DNA from: Gnetum montanum
Lineage: Eukaryota; Streptophyta; Gnetopsida; Gnetales; Gnetaceae
Assembly (NCBI GenBank): GCA_015680685.1
Contig: MNCI01005547.1
Coordinates: forward strand, 2,754 to 44,211
Length of the DNA stretch: 41,458 nucleotides
Direction of reading: 5' to 3'
The position numbers and the translations under genes were made by a program. How positions within the stretch are numbered: position 1 is the stretch's first letter; each line of letters opens with the position of its first letter. Below are positions 1-10,780 of this stretch, piece after piece. The notes beneath the pieces were generated by a model, which had not been told where the DNA came from, searched no databases, and saw only the letters and a program-made list of their open reading frames with translations.

Positions 1-4
1 AGGG

Positions 5-314
5 TGTGTCCGGTAAGTGGGAACGGATGCTGACGCTAGTTAATTTAGACTTAGATCTTAGTTAGAGTTAGTTTAGTTTTCTCAACCCTTTCTCCTGGTA
101 GCATAGAAGATAAGCCAAAAATACCAAAAAAATCACATACCTCAGACTTGCTTAACCATACACCATGACACTTACAAGCAAGCCTGGGAAGACAACGAAC
201 GATTAACCCCAAGTGTTTCTTGTGGCGTTAAGGCATTTAGTCTGCGGAGTTCGACCGGATCGCGCGTGCACACTCGTATTTGTATGCTTGAGTGTAGGGG
301 TACCTCGCCACTCA
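5..314 (+). repeat. LTR, plus orientation, same family as 15554-15890
   Basis: The stretch begins TGTGTCCGG after AGGG (position 5) and ends CTCA at 314. It matches the reverse complement of 15554-15890 in order: a shared GGAACGGATGCT near the start, CTTGCTTAACCATAC in the middle, GGGAAGACAA after it, and CCTCGCCACTCA against CCTCACCTCTCA at the end. Lengths are 310 and 337 bp. The right copy is the 5' LTR of the minus-strand element, so this copy points the wrong way to be that element's 3' LTR. The preceding AGGG could be the tail of a polypurine tract, making this the 3' LTR of a plus-strand sister copy lying left of the window. The match is diverged and contains indels. Confidence 0.7.
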
Positions 315-621
315 TCAATTAGCAATAAATATGATATAATTCAATCCACCATCATGAGCACTTATTAGATGATGAATAAAAGTAAATCAAGCAAGCAAAG
401 AAACAATAAAAATATGAATGATGGTGTTAAAAATATAAGAAAAGTTGAAAGAATGTGTAAAAAAAAATGTGTAAAACAAATATTCAAAAAGAACTGAGAG
501 CCTAGAATGGTTAGCATAGGTGGTTGTCTCCCCCACGACTAAGTTGGAAGGAGGAGATCCAAAATAGTAAGCAGGGTTGTCCATGAAGAGAGGTAGCATG
601 TGTACTAGCTATCCTAAGCTC
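315..621. other. Non-coding junction between the inverted LTR and the integrase end
   Basis: There is no credible gene here. On the minus strand it follows the integrase stop and would be the 3' UTR of the outer element. A purine-rich block on the minus strand, GTGGGGGAG at 535-527, is a possible polypurine tract, but no matching-orientation LTR follows it. The rest is AT-rich and includes a long A run near 460-470. The short minus-strand open frame at 387-599 has no recognisable motif. Confidence 0.5.
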
Positions 622-1790
622 CTAGAAAGGTTTGGTTTGTTGCACGTTGACCAAAAGTTTCTTATTCGGGCTCTCAGGTTTGTATATTGTCATGGCCCTT
701 GAAGGAAAAGTTGCATAAATAATATAAGGTCCTTTCCATAGTGTTTGAAATTTAGTATGTTGTGTCACATGTGTGGGATTCCAGTAGAGAACCTTATGTC
801 GTGGTTGATATTTCCTAATTCTTAGGTCATGACGTTGTTTATTGAAGGCCTTGTACAATTTGTTAGATGACAGGACATTTAATCGATTTTCATCTAGTAA
901 ATTAAGGGTTACTAATTGTTGTTTTTGTGCTAGATTAAGGTCAAGGTTGAGGTCACATGCCATGGATAGTGTATGGAGCTCAGTTTGAATGGGAAGCATT
1001 GGTAATTTACCATACACTAACTCATAGGGAGAGTAGCCTATAGGGAGTTTCCATGTGGAGCGGTATGCCCAAAGAGCATCGTTTAGTTTAGTGCTCCAGT
1101 CTTGCTTAAACTTGCTAATGGTTCTTGTCAATATCTTCGTAATCCCCTTGTTGTTGACTTCTTCTTGACCATTCGCTTGGGGGTGGTATGGTGTAGTCAA
1201 TTTATGCTCAATCCCTAAGCGTTGCATTAATTTTCAAAAAGTTGCACCTGGGAAGTGTGTACCATTGTTTGAAATAAGTGCACATGGCACACCAAACCTG
1301 TTTATGATTTCTTGTTGAACAAATCGTGTAGCTATAGATGATGTACAATCTTTAATAGTAGCCACTTCTGCCCATTTTGTTAGGTAATCAACGACAACAA
1401 TAATATAAGATTTTCCATTGGACATTGGTGTAATCGGCCCCATAAAGTAAATTCCCCAAATTTCAAAGGTTTCTAATGGTTGAATCCATTGTTGTAGACC
1501 CTCCATTCTAGAAGTCATCCCCCCATCACATTGACAACACTCACAAGATTGGATGAAATGATGGGCGTCCCAAAATAATGTAGGCCAATAATATCCTGCA
1601 AGTAGGATCTTGATGGCCGTTCATCTTCTAGTGTAATGACCCCCACAAGGACCCTCATGAGTGTCTTGGAGAACTCGCAGTTGATCTATATTGGGAACAC
1701 ATCATCGAACCAAGCCATCGGGATACACTTTGTAAAGTTGCTCATTGATCTCCATAAAGTACTTGGCTTCATGAAGAAACTATTGTTTCT
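622..1790 (-). pseudogene. Integrase domain of the outer element, decayed
   Basis: Zinc-binding HHCC remnants lie at about 1690-1520 (a H..H pair in THEGPCGGHY and cysteines in CECCQC), followed by the DDE core at about 1480-1000. The core motifs are easy to see: WGIYFMGPI, VVVDYLTKWAE, ISNNGTHF and YHPQANGQEE. Two of the three catalytic acids are lost. The usual Asp in WGxDFMGP is Tyr (codon 1447-1449) and the usual Asp in SDNGTHF is Asn (codon 1267-1269, a G-to-A type change). The Glu near NGQEE is kept. A stop/frameshift near 1228-1234 splits the core. The C-terminal part after about 1000 includes the WKGPYII block typical of the GPY/F module and ends at 622. In life this enzyme would insert the cDNA; here it cannot act. 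Confidence 0.85.
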
Positions 1791-2440
1791 TCTTAAGGTT
1801 TAACTCTTGTGGTGTTTTTTGGGTGAGGAGATAGGTAAGAATGCTACTGTACCAGTTTTTCTCCATGGGTGATTGATTAGTCACTACACCAGCAAAGAGG
1901 AATTCATTAGGGAAATGATCAAAAATTGGATACTCATCCTCTTTTTTGTCCCATTGCAACCAAGATAAATGATTAACAACTACATTCTTGGTGCCTTTGC
2001 GATCAATCATTGTTGAATTGAACTCTTGTAAGATTACAAGCCATCGTATGATGTGAGGGCTTACCATTGGCATATTCATGAGGAACTGGATTGCATTATG
2101 ATCTGTATGTATATATACTTTATATCCCAATACATAGTGTTTAAACTTTTCTAGTGCAAACACTACAACCATTAATTCTTTCTCTGTGGTAGTGTAGTTA
2201 AGTTGTGCACCAACGATTCTTCTACTTGCATAGTGGATGTAATAAGGATGCTTTTGGTCATCTAACTATGTAAGTATAGCTCCAGAAGCATAGTTGGATG
2301 CATCAGTCATGATATGGAATGTTTTGGACCAGTCATGAGCTTGTAGAATGGGTGTTTCTACTAGCTTCTATTTCAAAGTTTGGAAAGCTAATTCGCATTT
2401 CTTGGTCCACTTGAAAAGTACGTCCTTTTTTGTTAATTCT
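1780..2440 (-). pseudogene. RNase H domain of the outer element, decayed
   Basis: This is the RNase H that would remove RNA from the RNA:DNA hybrid during reverse transcription. Visible blocks are TDASNYA (first Asp, near 2305), TTEKELMVVVFALEKF (Glu), YIHTDHNAI (Asp, near 2095) and VVVNHLSWL, where the last catalytic Asp of the usual VADxLSR block appears as Asn. It follows RT directly and precedes the integrase zinc region, as in Ty3/gypsy elements. Stops at about 2185-2270 break the frame. The acid positions were read by family pattern, not by alignment. Confidence 0.75.
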
Positions 2441-3410
2441 ACCAATGGTTTGGAAACCTTTGAAAAGTTCTTAATAAATCTCCTATAGTAGCCCATATGT
2501 CCAAGGAATGACCAAATATCTTTGACAGTTTCTAGTTGATGGGTAATTCCTTGGATAATTTTGATTTTCTCGGGGTCTACCTCTATCCTTGTGTGTGAGA
2601 TTTTGTGCCCTAGTACTACGTCTTCTTGGACCATTAAATTTCTTTTCTACAAGTTGAGACTCAAATTCGTTTTTACACATATTTTTAACACTTGCTCCAA
2701 CCAGTCCAAGGCTTGATCAAAGTTTTCCTCATAAGTGGAGAAGTTGTCCATAAAGACCTCCACACTATTCCCTATCTGCTGTTGGAATATGCTTAGAACC
2801 AATCTATGAAATGTTGTAGGGGCATTGCAAAAGCCAAATGGTATCTGTTTGTATGCAAATGTTCCCCAAGGATTGATGAATGTAGCCTTGGCTTTGTTTT
2901 CTAGGGCTATTTGTATTTGGTTATATCAACTATATCCATCCAGAAAATTGTAATAGCGATGCCCTGCGATGGTGTCTAAGACTTGGTCAACAAATGGCAA
3001 TGGAAAGTGATCTTTGAATGTTGCCATATTTAGTAGCTTGAAATCTATTCACACCCTCCATTTTCCTCCCTTTTTAGGCACAATAACTAAGGGGCTAACC
3101 CATTCGCTATCAGCAATGGGATATATGAACCTAGCCTTGAGAAGCTGTTTGATTTCTTAACTACTTGCTTCAGCTTAGGGTTCAATTGCCTCTGTGGTTG
3201 TCTTCGAGGCTTCATGAAGGGGTCAGTGTAAATTCTATGTTGGCATATCCTAGGATCTATTCCAGTTAATTCAGGATATGACCAAGCAAAGCCTTCCAAC
3301 CATTTATTTATTACCTTTAGTAGTTCTTCTTTTTGTTGAGGAGTAAACTTAGTGTTGATAATTACTAGTTTTCTATTTTTAAGGAACATGTATTCCATAC
3401 TAGTGGGCAA
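2368..3410 (-). pseudogene. Reverse transcriptase domain of the outer element, decayed
   Basis: Starting near 3280 the minus strand reads CQHRIYTDP and PRRQPQRQLNP, then SPLVIVPKKGGKWRV, FPLPFVDQVLD, FLDGYS (motif A with its Asp), WGTFAYKQIPFGFCNAP (motif B) and VEVFMDNFS (motif C). Motif C normally carries two Asp in a row and here reads Asp-Asn, so the active site is broken. The connection region follows with LGHKIS and FLGHMGYYRRFIKNFS. In-frame stops (for example after FLDGYS and near 2640) and at least two frameshifts (near 2640 and 3155) are present. The motifs and order are diagnostic for a Ty3/gypsy RT. Confidence 0.88.
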
Positions 3411-3719
3411 TGGTTTTAGCTCAAGGGGCTCCTACTTAAATTTCTCAGGGATTTCCAACTTCCCCCAGTTGATATTTTTAAGGTTAAGACTTGGAAGTTG
3501 GCGTTGGACTTGCTCCAATGCGTCTATGCTATCAATGTAAGCACAAGTCAAATCCTTAGTTGGTTCCGTGCATATGAGTGAACTACTTTCTTGATTAGTT
3601 GTCAACCACTAGGTGTCTTCCTATCATGTGGTTGCTACATACAAGAATCTTTATATGTTAATCACTTGTGCATACTAATTGCATGCAGGCAATGCTAAAC
3701 TTTGCACAAACCATGACCT

Positions 3720-4355
3720 CTACATGTAATTACACCCTATGTCACTATATGTGATACACAAAACTTTCTTCTTCTTAATCTTTCCGAATGTATTGTTTTT
3801 TGATATTTCTAGGGAAAGATCGTGGATTCCTAGGCATGTGTCAATGGTGCTTAGCCATGCTGTTCCCATTATGATTGGGAAGTCCCCCTTATCGTTGTTC
3901 ACCTGAATCACTAGGAAATCAACTAGATATGACCACCCACAAATAGTGGTAACAATGTCCTCTACTAGTCCCAACGGGACAGTGATGGATTGGTTGGCCA
4001 ACTCTAGATGAATGTTGCTCTTTTTTAATGGAGGTAGGTTCCAGGTCTTGTACATTTCTTGAGAAATCAAGTTGACACCAAAACTTGAATCCAAAAGAGC
4101 CTTGCATAGTGCATTTCCAGTGATTTGTGAGTATAGTAGAGGACTCCCAGGATCAGAGAATTTCCTCGGAAGGTGGCCAACTTTGATCCAATTGGTGAAG
4201 ACATGTGTTAGCATGACTGTATGCATTGAGTGTGGTGATTGGGTTGAAGGAGGCTCTGAAGTTTTGATTGATACTAAGGCATCTAAGAAATCAACCACTT
4301 GTGATTGCAAGGGCTTGGTTGGACCATTGGTTCTAAAGAAAGGTCTTTTCCTCAT
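3720..4355 (-). pseudogene. Aspartic protease region of the outer element
   Basis: A 211-codon open stretch. The protease core reads KALLDSSFGVNLIS, where retroviral-type proteases have D-(S/T)-G or, in Athila-type elements, DxGA; the second residue pair is altered here. It continues with IHLELANQSITVP, GLVEDIV and VDFLVIQ, ending with FPIIMGTAWL in place of the usual ILGRPFL block. This layout, with LANQS and VEDIV after the catalytic loop, is what I know from Athila/Tat proteases. The protease would cut the Gag-Pol precursor. It lies between gag (right) and RT (left) on the minus strand. The stretch is unusually open compared with its neighbours. Confidence 0.75.
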
Positions 4356-4829
4356 GTGGCTGTTGGAACCAACAATAGGTTGAATGTTAACAACCCTTGT
4401 GGTGTTACATTGCTACGGCTGGGTAGGGATTTCACCTTGCATAGCTGGAGCAGGTGGTAGTGGAGCCATTGGTGGAAGAGATGCGTCTAGATGAAAAGGA
4501 TGATATGCTTGCGGGATATCGCCTCTAGAAGAGGGAGTCCCATAATACTCGTGGGCTTGGTAGTGAGGTTAAGGAGTGACGTGACTAGTAGAGTCACGTG
4601 GGGAGATTGGCTATTGCATGTAATATCCATACGGGTTATGTGGCTGGTAAGGATACTATTGCCTTGGTGGTGGCATTCCCCATGATTGTGGGTGCTACCA
4701 CTGTTGATATTGCTCAATTGGTTGTGGTGGAGTTCCATTGGGATAATATGTTAAGGGTTGGTGGAACTGCCTTGGGTTACCTTGAGGATAAGGTGACCTT
4801 CAGAGTGTTTGCCTTTTGTTTAATTGTGG

Positions 4830-6441
4830 GTTAAGTGCATACACCCCAGACTCCTGCAGATGTGAGATTACAGGGCAACATCCCTTAGAATAGTCATATT
4901 GACATATCTCACATCCACTATCATTGTCTGTTTCTAAATCCACAATCTCTTTAATGATGGCAACTTTGCCCTTACCCTTGCTACGTGCATGTTTAGCCTC
5001 TTTCTTTTTTCTTTTCTCACTACCTTGCTCTCTAGACTCCTCTACTATTTTAAGAACAGTTTGAAATCTATTGTCTAGCTAATCCCACATTTGGTCTACC
5101 TTTGCTGAAACTTCTGATATCATCTTTTGGATAAGCAAATTTTTCCTATTAATCATCTCTTCGAGTGATGACTCTTCTTCATCCTCACAAAATCTTACTC
5201 CCCTCTTTTGGAGGGAAGGATCTTGGTTATACTCTTCTACACTTTCTCTCTTTCATAGCTCAACTTCTTCCTTAGCAACTTGCTCTAATAGTCTTTGAAT
5301 TTGATGGGACCTAAGCTCAGATAGTCTCCCTTGGCCATAAGTCCCAAGGGTTTTTCTCATTTCATGCCTAAGCCCATCCATGAGATGGCATAGTTCATCC
5401 CTTTACGAATAACCATGGCTAGGATAATGATGTAATAGTGCATAGTATCGGCCCATGGTAGCATCCAAGGGTTTATGTCCTCCTTGTTTCCAGACTTGGA
5501 TTTGCTTTCGCAAGCTAGACACTTGGGAGTACATTTGGTACTTATCATTGAATAGTTCTAACATAGTACTCTACCTATGAATGGATTCTGGTTCTAAAGA
5601 TCGATACCAGCTTTCCACTTCTTTAACTAATGTTCGTGGGAACAACTTAAGTTTTTGTCATTCATTCTCTATGTTCTGTAAGGCACATGCATCATGAAAT
5701 GCTTGTAAATGATTTTGAGGATCAGCGTTGTATCCCCCTTCAAATTGTGGGATGTTGTTCATATCTAATCTCTTAATCCTACTATCTTTCTGATGCCTTG
5801 TTGGGATTCTAATAGCCTTAGTTATGTCTAACATACTTTGAGTAGCGAGGAGGGGTTTATCTTGATCGTCTCATCCATGGTGTCTATGATGCCTACGTTG
5901 TTCCCTACTCCCTTCTTCTATGTTGTGACTCTCTAAAGTGCCCTCGTCACCTTTCCTAGCTATTTCGTCTATGACTTCCACTTTGCCTACCTTTATCCCC
6001 ATGGTCTTTTTCTTTATGATCGTGTCCAGATATTGAAGGAGAGGGTGAAGGAGATGATGAAGGTGAAGAAGAAGGAGAACCTTCATCATGACGGTGTTTG
6101 CTACCTTCTCTTCTATGGTCTCAACCCTGATCATGATTGCAATCAAAATGTCCACCTTTATCATGAGTTCATGTCCCTTTTTTAGATCCTTTGTGCCCAT
6201 GGGTATTAGAAACTGGGTTATGAACAGTGGAATGAAGGTTTTGATACACAACCCCTTGGCCAAAGTCAAGGGGAGGAACATCGTTGTGTGGTCGACTACT
6301 TAAGGTAAGTTCACCATCCTCATTTTTTCTTAAGACATGGGTGGCATCCTGGGACCACTTACCCTTCAAAGACTTATGATGTCTCTCTTGTTGCAAGTCC
6401 CTTTGAAATTGTGCTTCTGTGGGATGGTATTCTCTCGAGTC
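4830..6441 (-). pseudogene. Gag of the outer element, main part (downstream of the insertion)
   Basis: Structural capsid-like protein remnant. From about 5760 the minus strand reads IPQFEGGYNADPQNHLQAF, LKLFPRTLVKEVESWYRSL and a following YQMYSQ block, the usual core of the Retrotrans_gag family (DP..HL..F and LFP.L...A..W). The N-terminal part runs from the insertion junction at 6441 through charged, Asp/His-rich sequence (5871-6396). A Glu/Lys-rich coiled-coil-like segment follows at about 5290-4970 and a Pro/Gln-rich, Tyr-rich linker at about 4830-4440. Stops and frameshifts are frequent. The missing first part of gag lies at 15117-15414. Confidence 0.75.
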
Positions 6442-6446
6442 ATGGT
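6442..6446. repeat. Target site duplication, left copy (ATGGT)
   Basis: The five bases before the nested 5' LTR are ATGGT, identical to 15112-15116 after its 3' LTR. Five bp is the usual duplication size for Ty3/gypsy integrases. Confidence 0.92.
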
Positions 6447-7612
6447 TGAAACACCACTAATTTCAGCCTAACACTTTAAAACGAGAATGATTCGAGCCCT
6501 TTTGAGCATTCAGGAGTTAAAATTTGACTAAGACATGGAACTAACGCCTAGCTTGCTCAAGCCAGCTTGCTCACGCTGTCAAGCTAGCTTTCCCTCAGCA
6601 TGAGCAACTCCAACAGCTTCAAAATCCAAGTCAAAAAATGGTCCAAATCTAAAGGTGCAAGCCATCCTCAAGGGCCACTGATGTCCACTTCAAGTTTCAG
6701 CATTCACTGATTCAAATTTGGAGACAAATTGTTCACATTTTCACACTCACGTTGTCACTCATGTTGAGGTCACGTTGGCAGTGTGAGTACAACATGAGAA
6801 ACTTTCAGAGCCCAGAACTAAGTTAAAATGATCTGATTTCCAAGGTGCAAGTCATCCTCAAGGTTCATTATTGACAACTACAAATCCAAGCCTCTAGAAT
6901 GCTAGATTTTAGGCCCAAAATTACAAGTTTTTGCAGCTCACGCTGTGGTCACGCTGCACTCATGCTGGCAGCGTGAGTCCGGCGTGAGCTACCCAAAATG
7001 GTCTAAAACAAGGCACATCAAGCTCAAGTTTTCAACTTGGAGATCACTCTCAAGGTTAGACATAGTCAGACAATTGATGTACACAAGAAACAAGCTTCAG
7101 AGTTTAAAATTTGGTGCAAAATATGTCATTTCAACTCACTCACGCTGAGGTCACGCTGGCAGCATGAGTACGGTGTGAGTACTATTCATGCCCAAAAAAA
7201 AGCATGCCAAACACACACTAGGGACATGCCAGGACCAAATCAACTCACGCTGGGAGCCCTGGTAAAAAAAATATGCCTCAAACAACCATAGAACCACTCA
7301 AATCAACATCCTGCAGTAGTTAATCCATCGATCAAGTGAGCTGGAGTTAAATTCTCTTATTGTACAGTATCATTTCATTGTAAATCTTCATCATTTGTGA
7401 GCTTGTCAAACTACTCCTATGAGCGTATGCTAGCTTGCGTAAGCCAACACATGCTGTAAGATGCAATGCACCTAGTTAAGAATGTAGCTTGCCCACACAT
7501 GTCCAGCTCACACATAGCTGTCCATTGGACACATGTCACTAGATTTGTTTTCCTCTCATCTCTCATTCATTGATTTCACCCATGAATTCCGCACCCTAGC
7601 CCGGCCAAACCC

Positions 7613-7620
7613 TATAAATA
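7613..7620 (+). promoter_or_regulatory. TATA box, first copy in the 5' LTR
   Basis: TATAAATA in the context CCAAACCCTATAAATACC, a canonical plant TATA box. It lies exactly 385 bp before the second copy. Confidence 0.75.
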
Positions 7621-7997
7621 CCTTGTCAATTCAAATAAATAGGGTTGGCAATTTCAAAGGTGGACGACTTAGGAAACTCAGACCAACAATCCTTGGATGC
7701 TCAGGCACACTTAACTCCTAGCATCCAAGCACTTTTGAAACACATCACCCCGGGGCTTGGTGCTTGACCTGCCATCCACATGTGTAGCTACGCTTTGACC
7801 AGTGCACATATTTTCTAAGAAATACAATATAGTTTATTTTTCCATTTATTATTTTGTTTTCTCTATTTTACATTCATTTTATGTTTTCCAACTCACATAT
7901 AACTGTCCATTGGACACGTGTCACTAGATCTGTTTTCCTCTCATCTCTCAGCCGTTGATTCCACCCATGAATTCTGCACCCAAGCTCGGCCAAACCT

Positions 7998-8005
7998 TAT
8001 AAATA
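7998..8005 (+). promoter_or_regulatory. TATA box, second copy in the 5' LTR
   Basis: TATAAATA in the context CCAAACCTTATAAATACC. The flanking CCAAACC and CTTGTCAATT match the first copy at 7613. Confidence 0.75.
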
Positions 8006-8550
8006 CCTTGTCAATTTACATAAATAGGGTTGGCAATTTTGAAGGTGGATGGCTTAGGAAAATCAGACCAGCAATCCTTGGACGCTCGGGCATACTTGAC
8101 TCCTAACATCCAAGAACTTCTGAAACACATCACCTCGGGGCTTGGCGCTTGACCTGCCATCCACACGTGCAGCTACGCTTTGACCGATGCACATCTTTTC
8201 TAAGCAATACAATACAGTTCATTTTGCCAGCCATTATTCTGTTTACTCTGTTTCACATTCAATTTACATTTTGTTTTACAGTACCAGTTCTGCATACGTT
8301 TCTGTTTACATTTTGTGCGTACTATTTACATTTTAAAACATCAGTTACGATAACCCCAGCGCAAGCCATAGTTTACACTGGGGGAAGTCCTTGGTTGATT
8401 TGCATGTAGACCATCCAAGGCACTCTGCCTTCATTTTCTTTTCCAGATTGCCCTCAGGCGAAGGTAGGGTTAGTTGTGTCTGTCCGACGATATTTTGGTG
8501 TTTGTTTTCCCTTCTAGCCTTACACTGATGATTTAGGTTAGTATAGTAAA

Positions 8551-8570
8551 TTGGTGCTAGAAGGAGGGCC
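8551..8570 (+). promoter_or_regulatory. Primer binding site of the nested element
   Basis: TTGGTGCTAGAAGGAGGGCC begins five bases after the 5' LTR end, the normal place for a primer site, with the usual TGG at its start (complement of tRNA CCA). I do not assign the tRNA. Confidence 0.6.
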
Positions 8571-8890
8571 AAACTTGTTTGCCATTTAATCAAAACGTTG
8601 ATCACGTTACCTATTCAAACGCTACTCAAACCAAGTGCTGAAACTAACGCTCACGCTACTCACGCTAGGTTCTAACTCACGCTCACGCTGTGTACACACA
8701 CTGTCATACTCACGGTCATGCTGCTACAGTGTTTTTCAGTTGCTATAGTGCTCACGCTGCTATAGTGTCGCTATAGTACTGCTACAATGTTTTTTCAACA
8801 AAAACACACAAAACACATCCGTTTCAAAGCTGAATTCACCGCAATTCGCACCTAACTTTAAGCTGGTCTAAGTACTAACTACCACCAACA
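8571..8890 (+). other. Leader of the nested element with CTCACGCTG and GCTATAGTG repeats
   Basis: The untranslated leader between primer site and gag has no gene. From 8640 to 8790 it holds repeated short words: CTCACGCT(A/G) about six times and GCTAC/TAG(T)G about five times. The first word is the same one that dominates the LTR at 6540-7260. Confidence 0.55.
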
Positions 8891-10780
8891 TGGATCACCT
8901 TGCCCAATACATGCAGTACACACAACACAATGATTCTGAGATGACTTCCTCTTACCCAAGATCGCCATCCGAGTACAAGTACTAGTTTGCGACCCTACCT
9001 GAACCCAACAGCCCTTGGGGCCTTGCCTCCTTAAAACAATCAAAACACTTGGAGCACATGTCCAAGGTATTCACTTTACAATCTACACACACTGGGGCCC
9101 AGTCCCAAACAATCCAAACACATTGTACATACGATGGGGCCTAGCCCTAGGCAACACAAGTACCTTATGCCTATGTTGGGGCCATGCCCCAACCTCCCCA
9201 ACCTCAACCCAACATTTACGCAGGTGCCACATGTGCCATGCCTGTTTCACTAGTGCCTCAGGCATCTCCTCATCATACGTCTAGGATGACATTAAACTAT
9301 CCATGACCCAATACGGCCTTAAACTGCCAACACACATTTGGTATGATGTTAAACTACCAACAACCATATGCCATGACATTAAACTCGCAAAACCCACAAC
9401 CGGTGATCCAACCCTTCACCGCACAACCTACGCGAGTCCAGTCAACACAACTGACTAGTGAATCTATGAGTTGGGAATAAGTGTCCCAGCTCATCTAGAC
9501 TCTGATGGAGGAAATCAACCAGCTTAAGGTTGCCTCCTCAGACACACCCAAGGTGGTGGACTTTTACTGTGATGATCTGATCTGTCCTATGGTCCCACCC
9601 CTTACACTACCTGTGGGCCATTCATTGCCACATCTGACAAAATACAATGGTCATAGTGACCCCAATGCACATATCATCACATTCCACATAGAAGCCATTA
9701 CGTTGCACTCTTGGCCACATGCCATTCTACGCCTCTTTCCCCTGTCGCTCACTAGCAAAGTTGTAGACTGGTAACGTGCCCTACCCCGAGCTTCCATCGC
9801 ATCCCTCGAGGACCTCATACGCCAGTTTGTGACATGCTTCAGATATAACATCAAACCTGAAGTGACAATTGACAAGCTCCTTCACGTTAGACAAGGACCC
9901 CTGGAGCCCATACTACCCTTCCTCTAGCGATGGAGTGCCATAGCCAATGAAATGCATGAGCTGATCGTAGAGACACATCTCTTGGAAATCTTCAAGGGTG
10001 TAGTCAGTGACTTCATCAAATCCAAACTACTCTACAAGGCCCCAAAGTCTCTTACCTAGGCCTTTGACCAAGCAAGGGGCATCGAAGTGGCAACAAGAGC
10101 AAGCAATGACCCATCCTACTTGGCCTACAAGAGCCAACACAAAAAACAATAACATGCACAACAACAAAAACAACAACATGCACAACAACAAATGAAACAA
10201 CTGCAACCAACAAAAACAACACAAACAATGCAAGATACACAAGCAATATCAAACGCAACAATCGCAACAATCGCAACAATCACCATGCCAACACATGCAG
10301 CCAATAGGCCTGTGGCCTCAACACCCCAAGCTGCCAGCTCTAGCTTTGGCGTTGCCACACAAGTCTCTCCTAGACTTGAGCACATCCAATGCAAAGACAT
10401 ACCCTTGCCGTGAAAACCTTCCCAATTGCTAGAACAGCTCCTCAACGTTGGCTTGGTCCAATGCAAACGCATGTCAGATGATGCCTACATATGCAACCAT
10501 AAACACTGTAAATTGGTAAGTCATCCCACCACAACATACAATGCATGTGTTCCACAAAATTTTGACTTTAAGTGCATACTGCCACTACCACAAAATACCT
10601 AGACATGACACATACACTTGTCGAACTTTGCCAAAGGATTTGCAAAGAATGGCAAAGAAAGGATTGCTCAACGCAGTGCAACCTAGCAGTCTCGTACCTT
10701 CAACGACTTCCCGAAGCAAGAGACCCTTCATCATAAGGAAAACATCTAACAACCCGTCTGGTACAACGTTAAACTACTAG
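8891..10780 (+). pseudogene. Gag of the nested element, decayed
   Basis: An ATG at 8891 begins MDHLAQYMQYTQHNDSEM after the leader. A Gln/Pro/Thr-rich N-terminus (to about 9480) leads into the capsid core at 9505-10100. The core reads LTLPVGHSLPHLTKYNGHS, DPNAHIITFHIEAI, LRLFPLSLTSKVVDW and LEDLIRQFVTCFRYN, the Retrotrans_gag pattern. A CAA-rich stretch (10138-10260) codes for Gln/Asn/His. A zinc-knuckle-like block CHYHKIPRHDTYTC lies at about 10570-10620. Stops are mostly TAG or TAA where CAG or CAA would be expected, for example at 9774, 9926 and 10058. Gag would form the particle that packages element RNA. Confidence 0.8.
9287..9405 (+). repeat. Short interspersed motif cluster (ATGACATTAAACT type) inside gag
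   Basis: Four imperfect copies of a roughly 35-bp unit centred on (A)TGA(C/T)(A/G)TTAAACT(A/G)CCAA, each followed by a CA-rich stretch. The same word recurs once or twice at 10760-10806 and many times at 12057-12480. Confidence 0.6.

Larger units (their letters stand above)
7504..8273 (+). repeat. 385-bp tandem duplication carrying the LTR core promoter
   Basis: Unit A 7504-7888 and unit B 7889-8273 align along their length, starting CAGCTCACACATAGCTGTCC and CAACTCACATATAACTGTCC. The hand count gives about 11% difference between A and B and a similar figure between B and the single unit in the 3' LTR (about 14450-14830). The duplication is therefore about as old as the insertion, or older. 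Confidence 0.85.
6447..8545 (+). repeat. 5' LTR of the nested element, with duplicated promoter
   Basis: Starts TGAAACACCACTAA and ends GTATA where the 3' LTR ends GTACA, so the terminal CA has become TA. It is 571 bp longer than the 3' LTR. About 190 bp (6789-6978) lies between two TGGCAG(C/T)GTGAGT repeats, and about 385 bp is a tandem duplication (7504-7888 and 7889-8273). Both duplicate units carry a TATAAATA box. The first part (6540-7260) is rich in CTCACGCTG and its complement. Confidence 0.9.

Noticed and set aside
10027-10472. Long minus-strand open frames (Cys/Leu/Phe/Val-rich)
   Set aside because: Antisense shadow of the CAA/CAC-rich gag segment of the nested element.
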